DNA of 64,000 nt from Ianthella basta. Taxonomy: Eukaryota; Porifera; Demospongiae; Verongiida; Ianthellidae. Each line of letters opens with the position of its first letter. Position 1 is the stretch's first letter. Shown one piece after another: positions 1 to 14,397 of the stretch. The stretch is taken from positions 2,329,280 to 2,393,279 of the forward strand of contig OZ025881.1 of NCBI GenBank assembly GCA_964019415.1. The letters are read 5' to 3'. Made by a program: the position numbers and the translations under genes. The notes below the pieces were generated by a model. It was not told the origin of the DNA and made no database searches. It was given only the letters and a program-made list of their open reading frames with translations.

Positions 1-2217
1 AAGACACCATCATCTGTAGTGCTTTTTCCTTTGCTAGCAGGAATTGTCGATAAGATCATTGGTAGCTGATGAAGCCTTTTGTGATAAAGTCATTTTGACT
101 ATACTGCTCCTCCTGCGACCTTTGCCTGCCCTTTCCTGTTCCTTTCATGAGGGTGCCTACTGTCAAGCAGTCTCTGGAATGTCATTGTTATCTTAATGCA
201 CATTACTCATTCATGTGGTACTCCCATGTGATGATCTACTTCTGATGTTGCCATGGATTATGGCTTCTTGTTCTAATATCATGTTGTGAGTCACTGTATT
301 TCAATGAATGATTAAATATTACTGGATTACACGTGCAATGTGATGTTCACATGAAGAAGCAGTTTATGGCTATGTAAGGACAGGTAGGGTGCGTGTTTTG
401 ATACAGGGGCACTGATGTCGTGACTCGTGTGACGAGTCTGTTACTGGAGGAGCAGGACTGAGTAACAGGAATGGCTTATGCCCATGCCGGTCATGACACC
501 TGGTCCTGACCCACTGGCACTGCCGGTTTTTTGGTCGCACCTTGATTATCTTGATCCCTCGACTTGCACCCGCGATTGTCACAGTTTGCAACGTATGCTG
601 GTGTTTGTGTTCCAATACTGTATGTACTAGCTAACACCTTTTACTAATGTTGACAGGAGTAAGTAGCATGTGTCTCAACATGTGCTTTGTGAAGGTGTTG
701 GTATGTGTCTGATCTGAAGGCAGACAGATGTTGCATTCACAGAGAGACGAACCTTGAATGTAGTGTGGTATACAGTAGGTGTAGTGTATGTGTATGTGGC
801 GTGCGTGCGTGTGTGTGTGTGTGTGTTAGTGAGTTGTGTATGTACAATATGTCAGGTGTTCTTGTGGTGTTGTGTGGTGTTGTGTGGTGTGTGGGTGTAT
901 TGTTTGGAGTAATGCAATCATTTGACTGCTAATTCAATGGTGGCATTTATTCTGACCTCACTGTACATACACTGATTGCTTCCCATCCTATTATCTTGTA
1001 GCCAGTGCAAGTACGTATGTAACCCGACACATTGCTAACGAAACACGACATCCCACACGGTGGTGTGACATGATCTTGTACAAATGACTTGTTCTTTGCT
1101 GAAGCAGCATGTGACATCGTTCTGCTAGAATGACGGCTATTGGTTAGAACAAGGCCTTATTCGGCAATGATGGCAGTGTATCTCATTCCGATTAACAATA
1201 TAATGTTCCTTAATCGCTTGTGATGAAACTGATAAAAGTGTGATCAGAGACTATCACTGGCACTGATGTAAAGAACCAACCCAAACTGTCATTTCCTGCT
1301 TCTGCTTGTGTTGCCTGGAAACAAACAAGCCGACCTTTTTGCGTTGCTGCGTAGCTACGTACTTCCATTTGGAACTCACCACAGCCGTGTACTGATAGTA
1401 TACATTATACACAAATAAGATAGACAAGTTCGTTGTAACTGTGTCTTGTCTAGTGGAAGCCATGACTCTAAGAAGGGTACTGCACAGTACAACATATAAT
1501 GTGTAGTGTAGAAGTCAAGGAAGGGCATGCCTCAAGGAGGGGGAGTTCATTTGATAGCCTCACTATGATTGATGCAGCAGGGTGAATAAGTAGGGATATT
1601 CGCAACCCGATGTGATGTGTTACTAACTTTAGTGTTGTGGCATTTGGTAGGAAGTGCCTGGGAAGAACGCTGTGGGCGTGAGTATGTGTCATGGGAATGG
1701 GATGGGGGTGAATTCCATCCGGTGGGGGTTGCGGCAACACAGGGCAGGGCATGTGGGTGGGTGGGTTAGGGTTTGCATCATCCAGCCCTGCTATCCCCAG
1801 CCACACATGGCAAGCTGGGACGAACAGCTGGGGACAATTCCCACAACATAGCCTTATTGAGAAGTAATTGCACACATCAAGCTATCAAGTTCCCATTCTG
1901 TGTAACGTTGCTCATTGCATTGTTCGAGTACACAGGCTGTCATTGCTGAGTTATGTGGACTGCAGTGATGTGATACAGAGGTAGGATGCCACTTCCCGCG
2001 CCCACCTGTGACATTGGATACTACTGTATTGATATCATCTGAACTACAGTACGCATCATGATTTAGTGCCTTGTGTGTTGGCATTTTGCACTATTTACGT
2101 AGCTATCGAAGCGTTGTGTTGTGAACTGGCTGAGTATGTGCAGCATGTTGAAGAGATGTGATAATAACACAGGGTGTAGTGGGGAGGGAAGCAAGATCGG
2201 TTTCAGGTGTCTGGCCC

Positions 2218-2219
<2 letters not shown>

Positions 2220-2281
<62 letters not shown>
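2220..2281 (+). repeat. (GT)n microsatellite
   Basis: About 62 bp of uninterrupted GT. Confidence 0.95.
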
Positions 2282-2282
<1 letters not shown>

Positions 2283-4047
2283 TGCATTTCTACATACGTA
2301 GCTGCACTCAACAGGCTTCCAAGTCCACTCCCAGTAGCTTTAATAGGTGGGCCCCTATCTGCTTGGTCGTGGGTGTGGTTTGTAATCGTGGGATACTAGC
2401 TCAAGTGGCCCTCAAACTTGACTTCACATCCTGTGTCACAGTCTATCCCATGCACCGTCTACTCCTCCAACCCCCACACCAACATACGTATGTATGTAAG
2501 TATGTATGTAAGTATGTGACTAGTAGAAAGCACTTGTGTCCATATTCTGCCTGACATGAGAGTAGGGGACTAGCCGGAGAGTTCTCATATGACAATGTAC
2601 AGGATGTATGCGTGATGCATAGCATTCCAATGTGAGGGGATGTCCAACACATAAAAGTGTATACGTTTGTAGCTGTCTCTACTATGAATGGTTGAGCATT
2701 GGCTGTGCGTGGGCGGCTTTGTGTGTGTGTGCACAGCAGTGGAAGTATGTCCCACAATTGTGCACTGTGTTACAGTTGGGTGGAAGAGTCATGATGAGGT
2801 GGTTGGATTCTTGCATCAACCTCTGACCAGGTAACTGCTTGTGTATGTAAATATGCCTGCTAGTTGAGAGGAAGGTGGCGGGATTGGTCTGTGTGCGAAC
2901 TATTGCGTGGCTGTGTGCAGTGGTCCCCTGTCTCAATGTATGAGTGCCACTTATACAGAATACTGCAGCAATGTACTTGGATGGCTGTTCGCATGTCCCC
3001 CAACACTGTGGAATGTACACATACAGCAAACAAGCCTTTTAATTAGTGCGCAGTTTAAAGGTTTCTCTAAAGGGCTGTGACTATGGAAGCTACACATGTG
3101 GGCATTGCAAGGAGGTTTGACTCTTACGCTCCATCCGGGGCATCCCCATGTGTGCATTGGCAGCCTGTCATGTGTGTGTCTACGTTCAAGTGTCCTCTCA
3201 GCCAAATGGGATGCTCCATAACCATATATGGAGATGGTTGATGGGTACAGATGGAATGGTAGTGTACCCCTCAGATACACTTGTCTGGGTGTAGTGTCTC
3301 CACATTTGATCTTATCCCAATGCAGTATGGTGTTGATATGATGTGTCTTCTCTTGCTGTTGAGAGAGTGTGGGAAGCCTAAGTGGAAGAGATAGCTGCTA
3401 CTAGGACCAAATTTGGAGCTAATGATCAGGGAGGAGTCCTTCCAGTTGCTAAGGGGTTGACCGTTGCCGTGCTGATATGTGATAAAGCTAAGATTCATTA
3501 TCACGTGCAGGTATTTCAGCCAAATCTTTATGGGATTTTGAATTCAAATTCAGAGCTGATATATGGTGATTATTTGGACTCTGTCTGTTTATTTAGAGCA
3601 CCATTTGCTGTGATTAGAGCACTGGGCTGTTAAATGAGCCTGAATTCTTACATGTTTCTGTTGGCCAAAGAGATCTTAGTCAATCAGTATCTGTTTGTTC
3701 TTCCTTTAATGCTTAACTTCCCAGTGTCCTCACTGGTGTGTTTGTACACATCAAACGCAGACCAAAGACTCCAATAGCTTTGTGATGTGCCTTCGTGGTA
3801 TATAGGTTTAGGAAGGATTTGTTACAGCGTCAGTAAGTCTCAAAGCACCCAACACGTCAAGACTTTCATCTCATTCCTTTGTGACTGTTTGGTTCTTGTG
3901 CTCGTGTAGACACGACTCTCCCATTGTTGTGCAGTGCTGGCATGTGTGTATTTGTACGTGTGTAGAATGTTTACTGTAAGTGCTTTTCGCAAATGTGTTT
4001 GTAACGGTTGTTGTCTTTGTATGCTAGTGGTTGTGTATGTGACAGGA

Positions 4048-4171
<124 letters not shown>

Positions 4172-5323
4172 TATGTACGTATATACGTGCGATTGTGTGT
4201 GTTAAAATATGTGCACAGAGAATCTGTTTCCACAACTGTAGTGTACAGTTTAGTGATGATACATATTTCCTGAGTTGATTCATTAATATTAGTGGTATTG
4301 AAGTAATTTCTCAACCATCACCTGAAGTGAAGGGTCTTGCTATGTTTCTGAATGTGCTGTGTGTGTCTGTGGTTTGATCAGCGTGCGTGTGATCATCTCG
4401 TCAACCTATTACTGTACGTTGTCGTCACTCTATTACTGTACGTTGTCGTCACTCTGTTACGTCATGAATGTTCTCAAGATGTTGCGATGCAGTTTGGCAT
4501 TCAGGTACAGTTTAATGATGTGATAAATTGTACATCTCATCGCTACCTCATTGCTATGCCTCCAACAATCACCATATTCGGTATTATGGGAGCTGCCTTA
4601 GTTTATGCATGTATGTGGGGATGATATTAGCACAGCCTCTGCCTACGTAGTGTGCCATAGTGTACCATAGGGCTAGTTTTTGGTTTTGCATCGAGGGAGG
4701 CAGCTACAGGAATTCTCACCTTTGAGCCTGCTCTCTTAAGAATATAATGGCGTGCTGATTGGCTTACACCCGTGTGTTGTATACGTTATGTGTGCAATAT
4801 CAAACACCTTACTATTGACACCTTCACCTCATGCTCAAATGTGACCATTGTGGACTCGACCCGATGCCAAACTAAAGAGATACATTGGAGAATGGTTGGT
4901 TTTCAGGCTTTGTGATAACATTGAGGGGGGTGGACACCACATCCAAAGGAGCGGGTGGGACGCTCCTTTATTGCTCTGATCTGTCAGCACACCCCTCACC
5001 TGTGCTGTACACAGCATGGGAACGTTGTACAATTACATACATTTACACTCAGTGTTTCTGGTTCAAGTGTTGTGGTGTGTGAACCTCTTTGCTGCTCTTT
5101 TGGTGCGTGCGCTGGCTGTGCAATGGCTCATGTCATTCAAGTATTCTCTCCTTGTGTGCTGTGTGGGAGAAGAGGAGTGTCGACCATGCATTCTTTGTGA
5201 GGTATTTCTCTAGGTGTTGCACGTGTTAGCAATTTGTTCCTTAATGTGGTTGTGAGATGGTTTCTGCTGGTGGTGGTAGATTTCCACTTTCTACATTGGC
5301 CAAGGGGCAAAGGCATGTGTGTA

Positions 5324-5543
<220 letters not shown>

Positions 5544-5906
5544 TGTGTGTGTGCATGTACACACTGTATGTCACAGGTGTAACATGATGCGATCATATGC
5601 AGTCACTGCATCTAGTATGCTGCTGAGGGCAATCTTCCCTACCGTATCAAGGTGGGGTCCACACTGTGCTGTAAGCCCCCTCAGAGCACTGGTATGAACA
5701 CATGTACGTACAAAAGCATATGGTTAAATCCCTATACAGTGCCTCAGATTGTGTGAGTAGTATTTGCTACGTATGTATGTTACTGCTTGCACATTGTGCC
5801 AACATGGTATCTGTAGAATGCCTGTGTCTGACTAGTCTCGCGTAGCCAGCTGCCCATCTGCTCTGACTCCGCCTCCAGAGTCAGAGCATCTACTGTACAG
5901 GCGCAT

Positions 5907-6087
<181 letters not shown>

Positions 6088-8673
6088 CAGTATGCGTGGC
6101 TCCAAGAAATGAAACCTCTTTGCACATTTGAGGCCCCTTTTCATTCACACCCTCTACCATAGTTCCCGGTGTAAGGAACACAGTGTTGGCTTCTGAGTCC
6201 ATTTTTGTCTCAATCAGACCTTGAAGGAGTTTCAACTGAATAGGATTACTCCACTGATTGTGCTCCAGTTGGGATAGCAATAGGGAAGCCTTACAGCAGC
6301 AGTGGCCTTTTCTGCCCTTTAAGGATGTACTGCGGACCCCCATGAGGTGGCTGCAAACTAGGTGTACACACACGCCTGTCACACTTCACTCTGTTTCCAG
6401 GTGGAGGTGTGACAGTAATGAATAGCATTATCTGGGTGGCAGCCATGTATTGTATGGGTTTGTGTACATGTGCTGTAATCCGCTTGTACAGTGCACATGT
6501 GTTCGGTGAATGGTATTGTGGGAACACCCTTGCACTGCACATGTGTATACCGTAAGTGCATTGAATAGTGCTTGTGGTAGTCTGTCTGTGAGGCAGTGTT
6601 GTCTGCTGGCTCAATGGAGTTACATAGTGAGCAATTTAAGGGCATTATTGGCTATAATGCATTCAGTGAATTAGGAATAATCAAATTTTGTACATCAGCC
6701 CGTAGTTTAGTGTAATGTGGCTTACCTCAAATGTCCCTTGTGGGGGATGGTTGGATGGTTGGAAGAAGGAGTAGTGAACTGTTAAGCATACACTGTACTG
6801 AATGATTACATCTAATGAACATGAGTTAATGTGGTGTGATGTGATGTGATGGGATGGGATGTGTGGGTGAGATAATTGAATCTTGTGACTGGTTGTGACT
6901 GGTTGTGACTGGTCATATGTATGACCAAGTGATCCAGTGATCTACTACTTGTATAACTGACTTCATTTTTGTAGGATACTCCTCCCCGTCCCCCCATTCC
7001 CATGCCCCCTCTATCAGTTCCCTCCCCCTTCTCCTCCCACTCCCCCTCCATCAGCTCCACTTCCATACATGAATAGTCAGAACCAAACCGCTGAACCCAC
7101 CTCCTTCCTAGCCCTTCCGCGGCTAACCACTCAAGATGGTGGGGCTTAGAGGTGGGGATGAGACTGTACGGCATGTCTGTGACAACACCGTACAGTCTCG
7201 TTGAGCATGCAGCGGCGCATGGAAGTTCAGATAGCCGACGACCCCTAGTTCTTCTTTATTGTGCTAATTGTCTTTGATGCAGTGGAAGTATCACTTCAAA
7301 AATGCATTGATGTGGTTCTTACAAACCTTCCCAGCCGTCTGTGACCTAATACCAGAATTGCAAGTGATGACCAATGTAAACCTTCTCAGACCTGTCAACT
7401 GTTGGGGGCTATAATACGCTTAGCTTCATGTTGTGTGCTGGACAATCTAAATAACATCCTAGACTTATTGGCGTAATGTGTGACATGTTTCTATTCCCAT
7501 GACAGCATATCCTGGATGTGTCACTTTAATTGATTAGTTTCACATCCCCTTGTTCTTATTTACTGATGTAAGTGTAAGTTCAGAAAGACAACCGCTTGCC
7601 ATTTGATCTTAATAGTACTGGGAACCAGCACTCAATATATGCAGAGTCTCCATGAATGGATTGACCTTTGTGTTCCAAGAAGAAGTCAAGGGTTAAAGGT
7701 TTTATTGTCAAATGCTGTAGCAGCTTTGATTTGATTGGTCACTGTACATTTGTACACACTTGTACTGCCAATGCGGAATAAGGTGTGGATATTCTAAGAA
7801 TATGTAGAGAAATTGGCTGGTGACTGACTGTTATGTGAAGAGATATGGCTTGTCTACATGCCTCTTCAGCACAGTTCTGTTACCGATAGAAACCTTTGTT
7901 GGCTATATGATGGATTCTGTACTACCTAGTATACACCTTGCCATGGTTTGGTGTATGTACAGTGTAGGCCTTGCGTATGTACATGATTGTGCTGTATGGT
8001 TGAGTTCAAAGACAGTGTACGTATTGAGTGATATAGGGTAAGTGCTGTTAGAGGGAAATTGAGGTATGTTGACGGCTATGCTACGTGGTCGCACACGCTG
8101 CCATCACACTGCTATCAATTTTGCATCTTGTAAAACTTGCTTGTTTGGAGAAGCATCACTGAATTTCTGTGACGTCTTGTCATTGTCTGTAAACGTATCA
8201 TCATGTTTGATGATCATTCATAGTATGACACTAATGGAAGAAAAGGTCTGCTGTCTTTCAAGTGGACAGGGAAGAACAATTGTTCAATGTCTGTGTAGAA
8301 ATTCTCTCTTCTGTCTCTTGTATCATCATCCTGTGGGTGTGGCTGTATGTTTTAGGTTTCAGACCATAATTGTCTGTTTCCTCCATTTTGAGAGTTTTTC
8401 TCATGGTTGTGTTCAATGGTTGAATGTGATAACGAAAGCATCTCTAATGGGATGATGTCAGCCATTTTGTTATTCCATACTTTTGGAATTATACTCATGC
8501 AGAGTGGTGCGTATCCAGTTGCCGTTTTGTGGGGGTCTCATGGGAAAGCGATTCTGTCCGCGCGTATGTATGGTGTGTGTGTGTGTGTGATATTGAAAAC
8601 TGTGTGTGCATGCTTTAATGAATACATCACCCCCTCCCTCTGCCTCCCTCCCCCCCTCCCATTCTCATTGCAG

Positions 8674-11600
8674 AAGGAGGCTGTGACTTGGGCATGGGAC
8701 GTCTTGACCAATGTGTACAAGTTGCCAAAGGACAGATTGTACGTGACATACTTTGAAGGCAATCCAGAGCTCAACCTTCCTGTGGATGCTGAGTCTCGGG
8801 ACATGTGGCTGTCCTTGGGGTAGGTAGCTGGAGCACTGGGGGTGGGGGTGGGTGAGTGGGGGTGGGTGAGTGGGGGTGGGTTGGTGTAGTCTGTTTTTCT
8901 TATTTAAGTGAATTGTGTGTATTGTGCCATCTTAATTTGTCCTCTGACCCACTTATTGATTCATCCTCTAACTTGTTCTCTGTATCTGAATGACTAAAGG
9001 TTTAGCTTTGTCATTGCATTTGTGGCATATTCTGTTGCATAACACACCTGTCCTCTTGTGCAATATTTCAGCCTATTGTGTATATCTCACCTGCCCTATT
9101 GTGCAATATTCTAGGCCTGTTGCATAACCTACATACCTGTCCTCTTGCGCAATATTTCGGCCTGTTGTATACGTATCTCACCTGCCCTATTGTGCAATAT
9201 TCCAGGCCTATTTCATAACCTACCTGTCCTCTTGTGCAATATTCTAGGTTGCCTCCAGAGCGTGTGCTGCCATTTGGAATGAAGGATAACTTCTGGGAGA
9301 TGGGTGACACAGGCCCATGCGGTCCTTGTTCAGAAATCCATTTTGACAGGATTGGAGGCAGAGTTGTTCCTGAGCTTGTCAATGCTGATGACCCTATGCT
9401 AATTGAGATCTGGAACCTGGTCTTCATCCAGTTCAACAAGTGAGTGATGGATGGATGGATGTCATGTGACATGAGTGTATTCATTTGTGCCTATGGAACA
9501 GATGGATGTCAAATGACATGAGTGTATTCATTAGTGTCTGTGTCAGGTGGGTGTCATGTGACATAAGTGTATTCATTGGTGGAGTTGCTCAAGAGATACA
9601 TTCATGTGGCACATATTCGAATGTGATTGGTTGTGGGTGTGCATTCTTGAGAAGTGGGGGATGAGGACCTCTTGAGATAGTTCAGCCCAGTCAGTTAACA
9701 TATCCCTCAACTACTTTACTTTCATTATGTGAGAAGGTACATACCATGATGTGCAAGAATGGTGACCGTGTGAGAACAGCTGTGGTTTAGCTATTTGCAT
9801 ATTCATTTTGTCACGTTGCTTTCTACTTGTTGCATTCCACCATGGGCACTAGAACTGTGGGAGATATGTAAACCCGTTGGCAAGAAACTCACAACAGCAG
9901 CAGTAGTCATACTCCACCGTGTTGCCATGCTGGAGCACACGGCTGACTGCAGTGGCCTGTTACCATGGCAACTGGCACATGCATACGTACGCTGCTATAG
10001 TATTTGTGGCCAAGTCTCAGGTCTGTACAGGAATTAGAGCCATGCTCTCTGACTTACGTCTTCTGTTGTTGTACATGTTAGTGCTGCAATATGAGTTATA
10101 ACATAAACTTTCATAAATTCAGTATACACTTTAGTGCTAGCCTAAGTACGGCTTTATACAGTAAGTGGTCCATTATTTGGACTGTAGTCAGACTAGTTGC
10201 ATTGTCTGGTATTAAGAGGTATGTATGCGGTCAGACGTACTTGCAACCTTTGAGCAATGCACGTACTATAGGTGACCATCTGCCTGGTTGGTCGACTACA
10301 CTATGAAGGCTCAGTAGAGCTGAGATGGAAGATGATGTCACCTACAGCTTCATCTCTAATTGGAGAACACATTACCTAATATGGACAATAAGTAGTTCTG
10401 TCATTGAAACTTTGGTGTTTCATAATGAAATTTGTTTATATCACTGTGTTTGTTGTACAATTACTAATATATATTCATGAAGGCTTCCACCCCATCAGTG
10501 TAATGAACAAGACCTACTAATAGGTTGTGGTTGATGGGTTGGTTGAGGTGTTGGTGGAAGTCCTGTCTGTGCTAGGATGCTGTATTCAGTGAGGTACCTG
10601 TAATGAAGTGATTTGAGCCAATCGAGTACACTTTTGGGGGAAGTAGAGTGTGCCCCTTGCCCTCATTTGCTGCATTCTGTGGTGATGTAGTGGATTTGGG
10701 GTTGGAGGAGAGCAGAGGTCACGCACAAAGATGCTCGAATTTGACACCAATTATCAGCCCATTAAAATAACAGCCTGACCCCTATTACTGCAGTGCTCCT
10801 TCCTGTATAAGCCCCTCCCCCCCAGCCTCTATTGGATCTATTACTTCTTAATGGGTGGTGGTTACTCAAGTGACATGAAATGTGAGAGATCTTATGTGTT
10901 GACAGTCTCATAGCTAACACTAATACGGACTGCATTATGCCGAGTTGTGCGTACATTATTGAAGTAACAAGGGAGTGTGTGTGGGAGGATGCACACTACA
11001 TACACAGCCTCAGCCTGTACGTCGGCAAGGTGTATAAATACATACGTAGATTACCAGTGTGAAAAGTACTGTGTGCATGTGTATGTTATTGTACAACACA
11101 CCCTTTATTCCGTGTCTTGTGGTCAGTGTCCTACAGAATCACATAATTATGCTACTGTATGAAGAAGCTAGCGAATGTGAACAAGACACAATGATGCATC
11201 AATGGTACAGCTCTTGACCTGGATTCGTGTAGCAGCAGAGCTTCAATATGTAATGAGTGATTCGGTGAACTTCTGCTACATGAATCCGGCTCGATAGCTT
11301 CGTATACCATTGTTACGATACTGTACGTAGCAATGTGTCAAGGTACAAAGTGTTACAGTGCTGCCTGTAGGACTTGATGTCCAAAGGGGTTGGTCTGTGA
11401 GGCCATTGGTTTACTGATTAGGTGCATGCATTTCTAGCACTTCTGAATCAGTGATCTACTGTAACAAGAATGCCAAAGGGTATATGATGTCTGGAATGGG
11501 CACTGTGCTCTTCAGGAAGAGGTGTGAGATCATAATGTACACAAGTGTACTGTCCTCCCATGGTGAGTTCCATGAACTGCGGATAGTGTTCTGTGGAAGG

Positions 11601-14310
11601 AATGGGTCCTGAAACAGTTGGAAGTCAAAAACATGCAAGAAATGAATTGTTTTAAACTGTTGCAATTGTGACTAGGGGAGGGATAAGATGATATCACCCA
11701 CCTACACTTCATTCCCTAGCTTGCCGGGTTTCTTTCAAGAGTGTTTGAATGTCTGCCAAATTGTATTCGTTCCTTGGAGTGTAAAGAACATAGCACTAAT
11801 GTCATATTGACGGGGGATAAGCCATATATAGCCTATCGTTACAGTAGGTGAAATTGTTATCACTGCATTCTGAGGCATGTCTTCACATGAGAGATTAAGG
11901 CTTCTTGCGTGCCTTTCGCTGATTGTGCACTGATTGTCAGCAGAACTTTACTGCATTCAGCGGGTGTACATGTATGGGTGCATATATGAGGTGTTTTATT
12001 AGTGTTTGGTGACCTCCCGTATCAGAAACGCTGGTGCAGTATATTCAGCAAAGACTCTGAATGGAGCTGTGCTGATGATGTATTGAGGTGTGTGTTTTGT
12101 CATGTGTAAGGCACGTATGAATGTGTTGACACCATGTTGTTGTACGAGGTGGGCTGTTGTGTGGTTTCTCTGATTGGCTCAGCCTGTAATGTACCGAGTT
12201 ATTGTACGCACCCTTAATTGGATTTGGTAATTTAATCATTGGCACATGCACGTACACATGTGCGTGCACAAGACTTGTGCTCACGGATGAACGCAGCGTC
12301 CCATACGCACGCACATGTGTGATGCATTCATGCACATGCAGGTACACACGCTCACACGCCCAAAGACACGCTCACATGCATGCACCACACGCATGTACAC
12401 ACACATACACAAACACGTAACTGTTGGCTGTTCCCTGTTGATTTACCGGCTTTTTGATTCACTGTGTTATTAGCCAATGTACTGCAAGCATATACGTAAG
12501 CACTGGTAAGCTACTGTGAGTCCCTCCCTCATGGTGGCCAGGATAGCGCATCCTGTGCTTCAGAGAGCCAACCACTTCCTTATGAACTAACGTACTCTTC
12601 CTCTATGTCCATGTATTTGCACACCAGAACATTCAGAAGTGTATGTTGAATGCTATTCTCAGACAAGAAGGTCATCTATGTACTGCGTAGCTCTCTAGTG
12701 AGGTGTTGGAATGGGAAGTGATGAGTGAGCGACTGCAGTGTTTAGTGGAATGTGATCCGCTGAGGATGGGTATTCCTGGGGAGAGGAGGGTTGACACTTT
12801 TGCTGCCGTTTGTAGGATTATTTCCCACTCCTGCCTGTAACCATTAATGGCAGAGACTCCACTTTAGGACTCAAGTATGCACTTTGTATGTCATCAGTGA
12901 AATCATTGTCCCATGCAGTCTGTACAAAATTACACACACAGCATTCAGGTATTACAAATCGTGCAGCATGTGTTATATTGTGAATACACACAGCATGTGT
13001 TGTATTGTGAATACACAGCATGTGTGTATTAAGAATACACACAGCATGTGTTGTATTGTGAATACACACAGCATGTGTTGTATTGTGAATACACACAGCA
13101 TGTGTTGTATTGTGAATACACACAGCATGCAAGTATTCTCACTTATTTCTTGTTACTCTTGTGATTGTCTCTGTTCTCTTGACACACAGGGAAGCCAACG
13201 GTAGCCTTCTTCCTCTGCCAAACAAACATGTGGACACAGGGATGGGCCTTGAACGCATTGCCTCTGTGATACAGGGAAAACTGAGCAATTACGACACTGA
13301 CCTCTTTGTCCCCATTCTGAATGCAATTACAGAGGTTAGAGAATTGGAATGGGTTTGGGAGCACTGCTTATAATTATGTAGCAGATGTACATATTTTTAT
13401 ACCTATGTCAGGACTTGGTCATAGCTTGTTCTAAATGGAAAGGTAAGAGATTTCGAGTGGTTTCAAGGTGGGAAGTGACTACCTGCAAGTTGGAATTGGA
13501 GGGTTTAGAGATAAACGTGTTTGTTTTCTGCGATCTTCTATAGTGTGCTCATGTGAATCAGGTAGATTTTATTGTTCAGGGAACCCCTTGGATTTAATTA
13601 GGTGTTTTGATTGATAGGCTTTGTGGCCCTTCATGGTGCAGCTGGTGCAAGTACCTGCCACTATCGACACCTCATGAACCCTCCATCAATTAGAGCAAGG
13701 TGCTAATAAGATCTTGAACACAATGTGGGCTTGTTGATAATGCCCTATGGAATGTAATCTCCCACCTCTGTGTGTATTGTGAGTTTAATAAATGTGGGAG
13801 GTATAGTCAAGAAAGGAAATTGTCTGTGACCGCCTGGCTCCACAGGAATCACTGTATTTCAGTTACTTGTGTAGAGGGTTCATGGTTAGAACCACAGTTA
13901 TGTCTTCTTCAATTCGTTACTTGATTTAACCTTGTTGATTAGTGCATCCAGTGTGCACCCTTGTTAATTGCTTCATGTGCCTCAATCTTGTAATTGTATT
14001 GTGTGGTAAATGATACATATAGTACCACCCACACCCCTTTGTGTGGGTGGGGTGTGTGTGGGGGTGTGTGTGTGTGTGGGTGTGTGTGTGTGTGTGTGTG
14101 TGGGTGTGTGTGTGTGTGAGGGTGTGCGTGTGCGTGTGTGTGTGTGTGTGAGGGTGTGTGTGTGTGTGTGCGTGTGTGTGCGTGTGTGTGCTGTGTGTGT
14201 GTGAATGCTGATTAGTGCATCCAGTGTGCACCCATGCTAATTGCTTCATGTGCCTCAATCTTGTAATTGTATTGTGTGGTAAATGATACATATAGTACCA
14301 CCCACACCAC

Positions 14311-14397
<87 letters not shown>

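Noticed and set aside
3382-3633. Possible exon (EEIAATRTKFGANDQGG...) with CAG|GTATTT after it
   Set aside because: No known family recognised, not AARS, no partner exon found. Not strong enough to list as a gene.
6812-7174. Minus-strand open frame of 120 codons
   Set aside because: Gly/Glu-rich part comes from a C/T-rich tract; no domain, no splice context.
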